A model generated the notes under the pieces. It made no database searches. It saw only the letters and a program-made list of their open reading frames with translations, and was not told the origin of the DNA. A stretch of DNA of 64,000 nucleotides from Chloroflexota bacterium (GTDB lineage: Bacteria > Chloroflexota > Dormibacteria > Dormibacterales > Dormibacteraceae). The translations under genes were made by a program, and so were the position numbers. The stretch spans positions 1-64,000 of the forward strand of contig VBIW01000044.1 in NCBI GenBank assembly GCA_005880915.1. Direction: 5' to 3'. Shown one piece after another: positions 63,480 through 64,000 of the stretch; positions within the stretch are counted from its first letter, which is position 1; every line of letters starts with the position of its first letter.

Positions 63480-64000
63480 CTACGGCACCGTCTCGGGGGC
63501 GAGCGAGCCTCGATGCATGAGGTAGAAAACGAGCTCGCCAACCGCCATGAGGACAATTCCGGCGCCAAACCACTCGGCCAGAATGAGGATTGGTTGCCCG
63601 ACCCCCGCACCGTCGAAATAGAGCGCGCCGCGAAGCCCGCTGTACAGGAGACCCGCAGGCAGCCATGGGGCCAGCCAGCGATAGAAGTCAGGCAGCAGCT
63701 GGCTGCCGACCGGTCCTCCCGACGAGACGAGGTCTAACAGCACGACGATAAGCGCGGCCAGGGCTAACCCGGCACGCCCGAGCAGGCGCACGAGCCCCGC
63801 AACGACCGCACCCACGGCCGCCGCTGCGAGCATCAGAAGTCCGATGGCGGCCCAGATCCCCGACCCGTAGTCGTCGGCAATCCATTCCGCGGCGCCCATC
63901 GCGACCGGGCCGGTGATGACCGCGTAACCGAGCACCACAAGAAGTGCCGTGCTGAATCCAGCGTCGTCTGTGGTCGTGAAGAGGAGAGCCTGCACCACGA
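63480..64000 (-). CDS. Membrane protein, C-terminal part (DUF3533/YhgE-like), runs off window
   Basis: The frame is open to the right edge (at least 173 residues visible). It has membrane segments at FSTALLVVLGYAVITGPVAM, AAIGLLMLAAAAVGAVVAGL, GLALAALIVVLLDLVSSGGP, and a last one at AGIVLMAVGELVFYLMH. The stretch DFYRWLAPWLPAGLLYSGLRG followed by ALYFDG is like the end of DUF3533/YhgE-Pip type membrane proteins. These are ABC-2-permease-like proteins often regulated by an adjacent TetR gene, as here. The N-terminus, including any large extracytoplasmic domain, lies outside the window, so the start is unknown. Confidence 0.6.
   Translation of the reverse strand, partial: VVQALLFTTTDDAGFSTALLVVLGYAVITGPVAMGAAEWIADDYGSGIWAAIGLLMLAAAAVGAVVAGLVRLLGRAGLALAALIVVLLDLVSSGGPVGSQLLPDFYRWLAPWLPAGLLYSGLRGALYFDGAGVGQPILILAEWFGAGIVLMAVGELVFYLMHRGSLAPETVP

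Overview
The window is about 64 kb of high-GC bacterial chromosome, densely packed with genes on both strands. It contains no phage, insertion sequence, CRISPR array or rRNA. Gene content and style point to a soil-type lineage near Chloroflexota / Candidatus Dormibacterota or deep Actinobacteria-like bacteria: a Ku end-joining protein, a pcrA-ligA-gatC-gatA-gatB block, an F420-type luciferase-like oxidoreductase, large LuxR and adenylate-cyclase ATPases, several Opp/Dpp solute-binding proteins, and many GTG and TTG starts. The phylum is an inference and cannot be fixed from this window.

Layout. 0-7.8 kb: the end of a Ku gene, an AtuA-family protein, small exported or membrane proteins, a nitronate monooxygenase, an MDR oxidoreductase with a DUF4389 membrane protein, and a fragment that looks like an ABC-ATPase tail. 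7.8-11.3 kb: a LuxR-type ATPase regulator, a 630-base stretch with no gene, tRNA-Thr and a rhodanese. 11.3-19.8 kb: mtrB (TRAP) behind dnaE, a divergent aminotransferase, rlmD with a PHP phosphoesterase, and membrane proteins. 19.9-27.6 kb: a minus-strand operon-like block pcrA-ligA-(107 aa membrane protein)-gatC-gatA-gatB with overlapping stops and starts. 27.7-33.6 kb: a GAF-cyclase, a lytic transglycosylase, an AAA-TPR-cyclase and a PlsC acyltransferase. 33.7-37.8 kb: a PKD exported protein, a MacB-like fused ABC transporter and tRNA-Lys. 37.9-48.3 kb: an oligopeptide-type ABC system (SBP, two permeases, two ATPases) flanked by two further SBP genes. 48.3-54.5 kb: a stand-alone xanthine-dehydrogenase-type molybdenum subunit, trehalose synthesis (otsA and otsB, convergent) and an AidB-like acyl-CoA dehydrogenase. 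54.5-55.5 kb: an Xre regulator plus nucleotidyltransferase pair with its own palindromic promoter. 55.5-64 kb: an F420-type oxidoreductase, a SHOCT protein, an mntH/dtxR pair with a DtxR-type box, exported proteins and lipoproteins, a TetR regulator and a truncated membrane protein.

Functional links visible in the sequence: the cassette at 40.7-46.4 kb is a complete importer, with a strong hairpin between the binding protein and the permeases. DtxR probably controls itself and the Nramp transporter. The Xre gene is read from a TATAAT promoter overlapped by an inverted repeat, and its operon runs through the nucleotidyltransferase into aidB by overlapping genes. This is the best candidate for an undescribed toxin-antitoxin-like or damage-response module. 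The TRAP homologue behind dnaE, two dispersed intergenic repeat families, a palindromic repeat that forms the GatA C-terminus and the gatB ribosome binding site, and several apparently leaderless promoters are the other main points.
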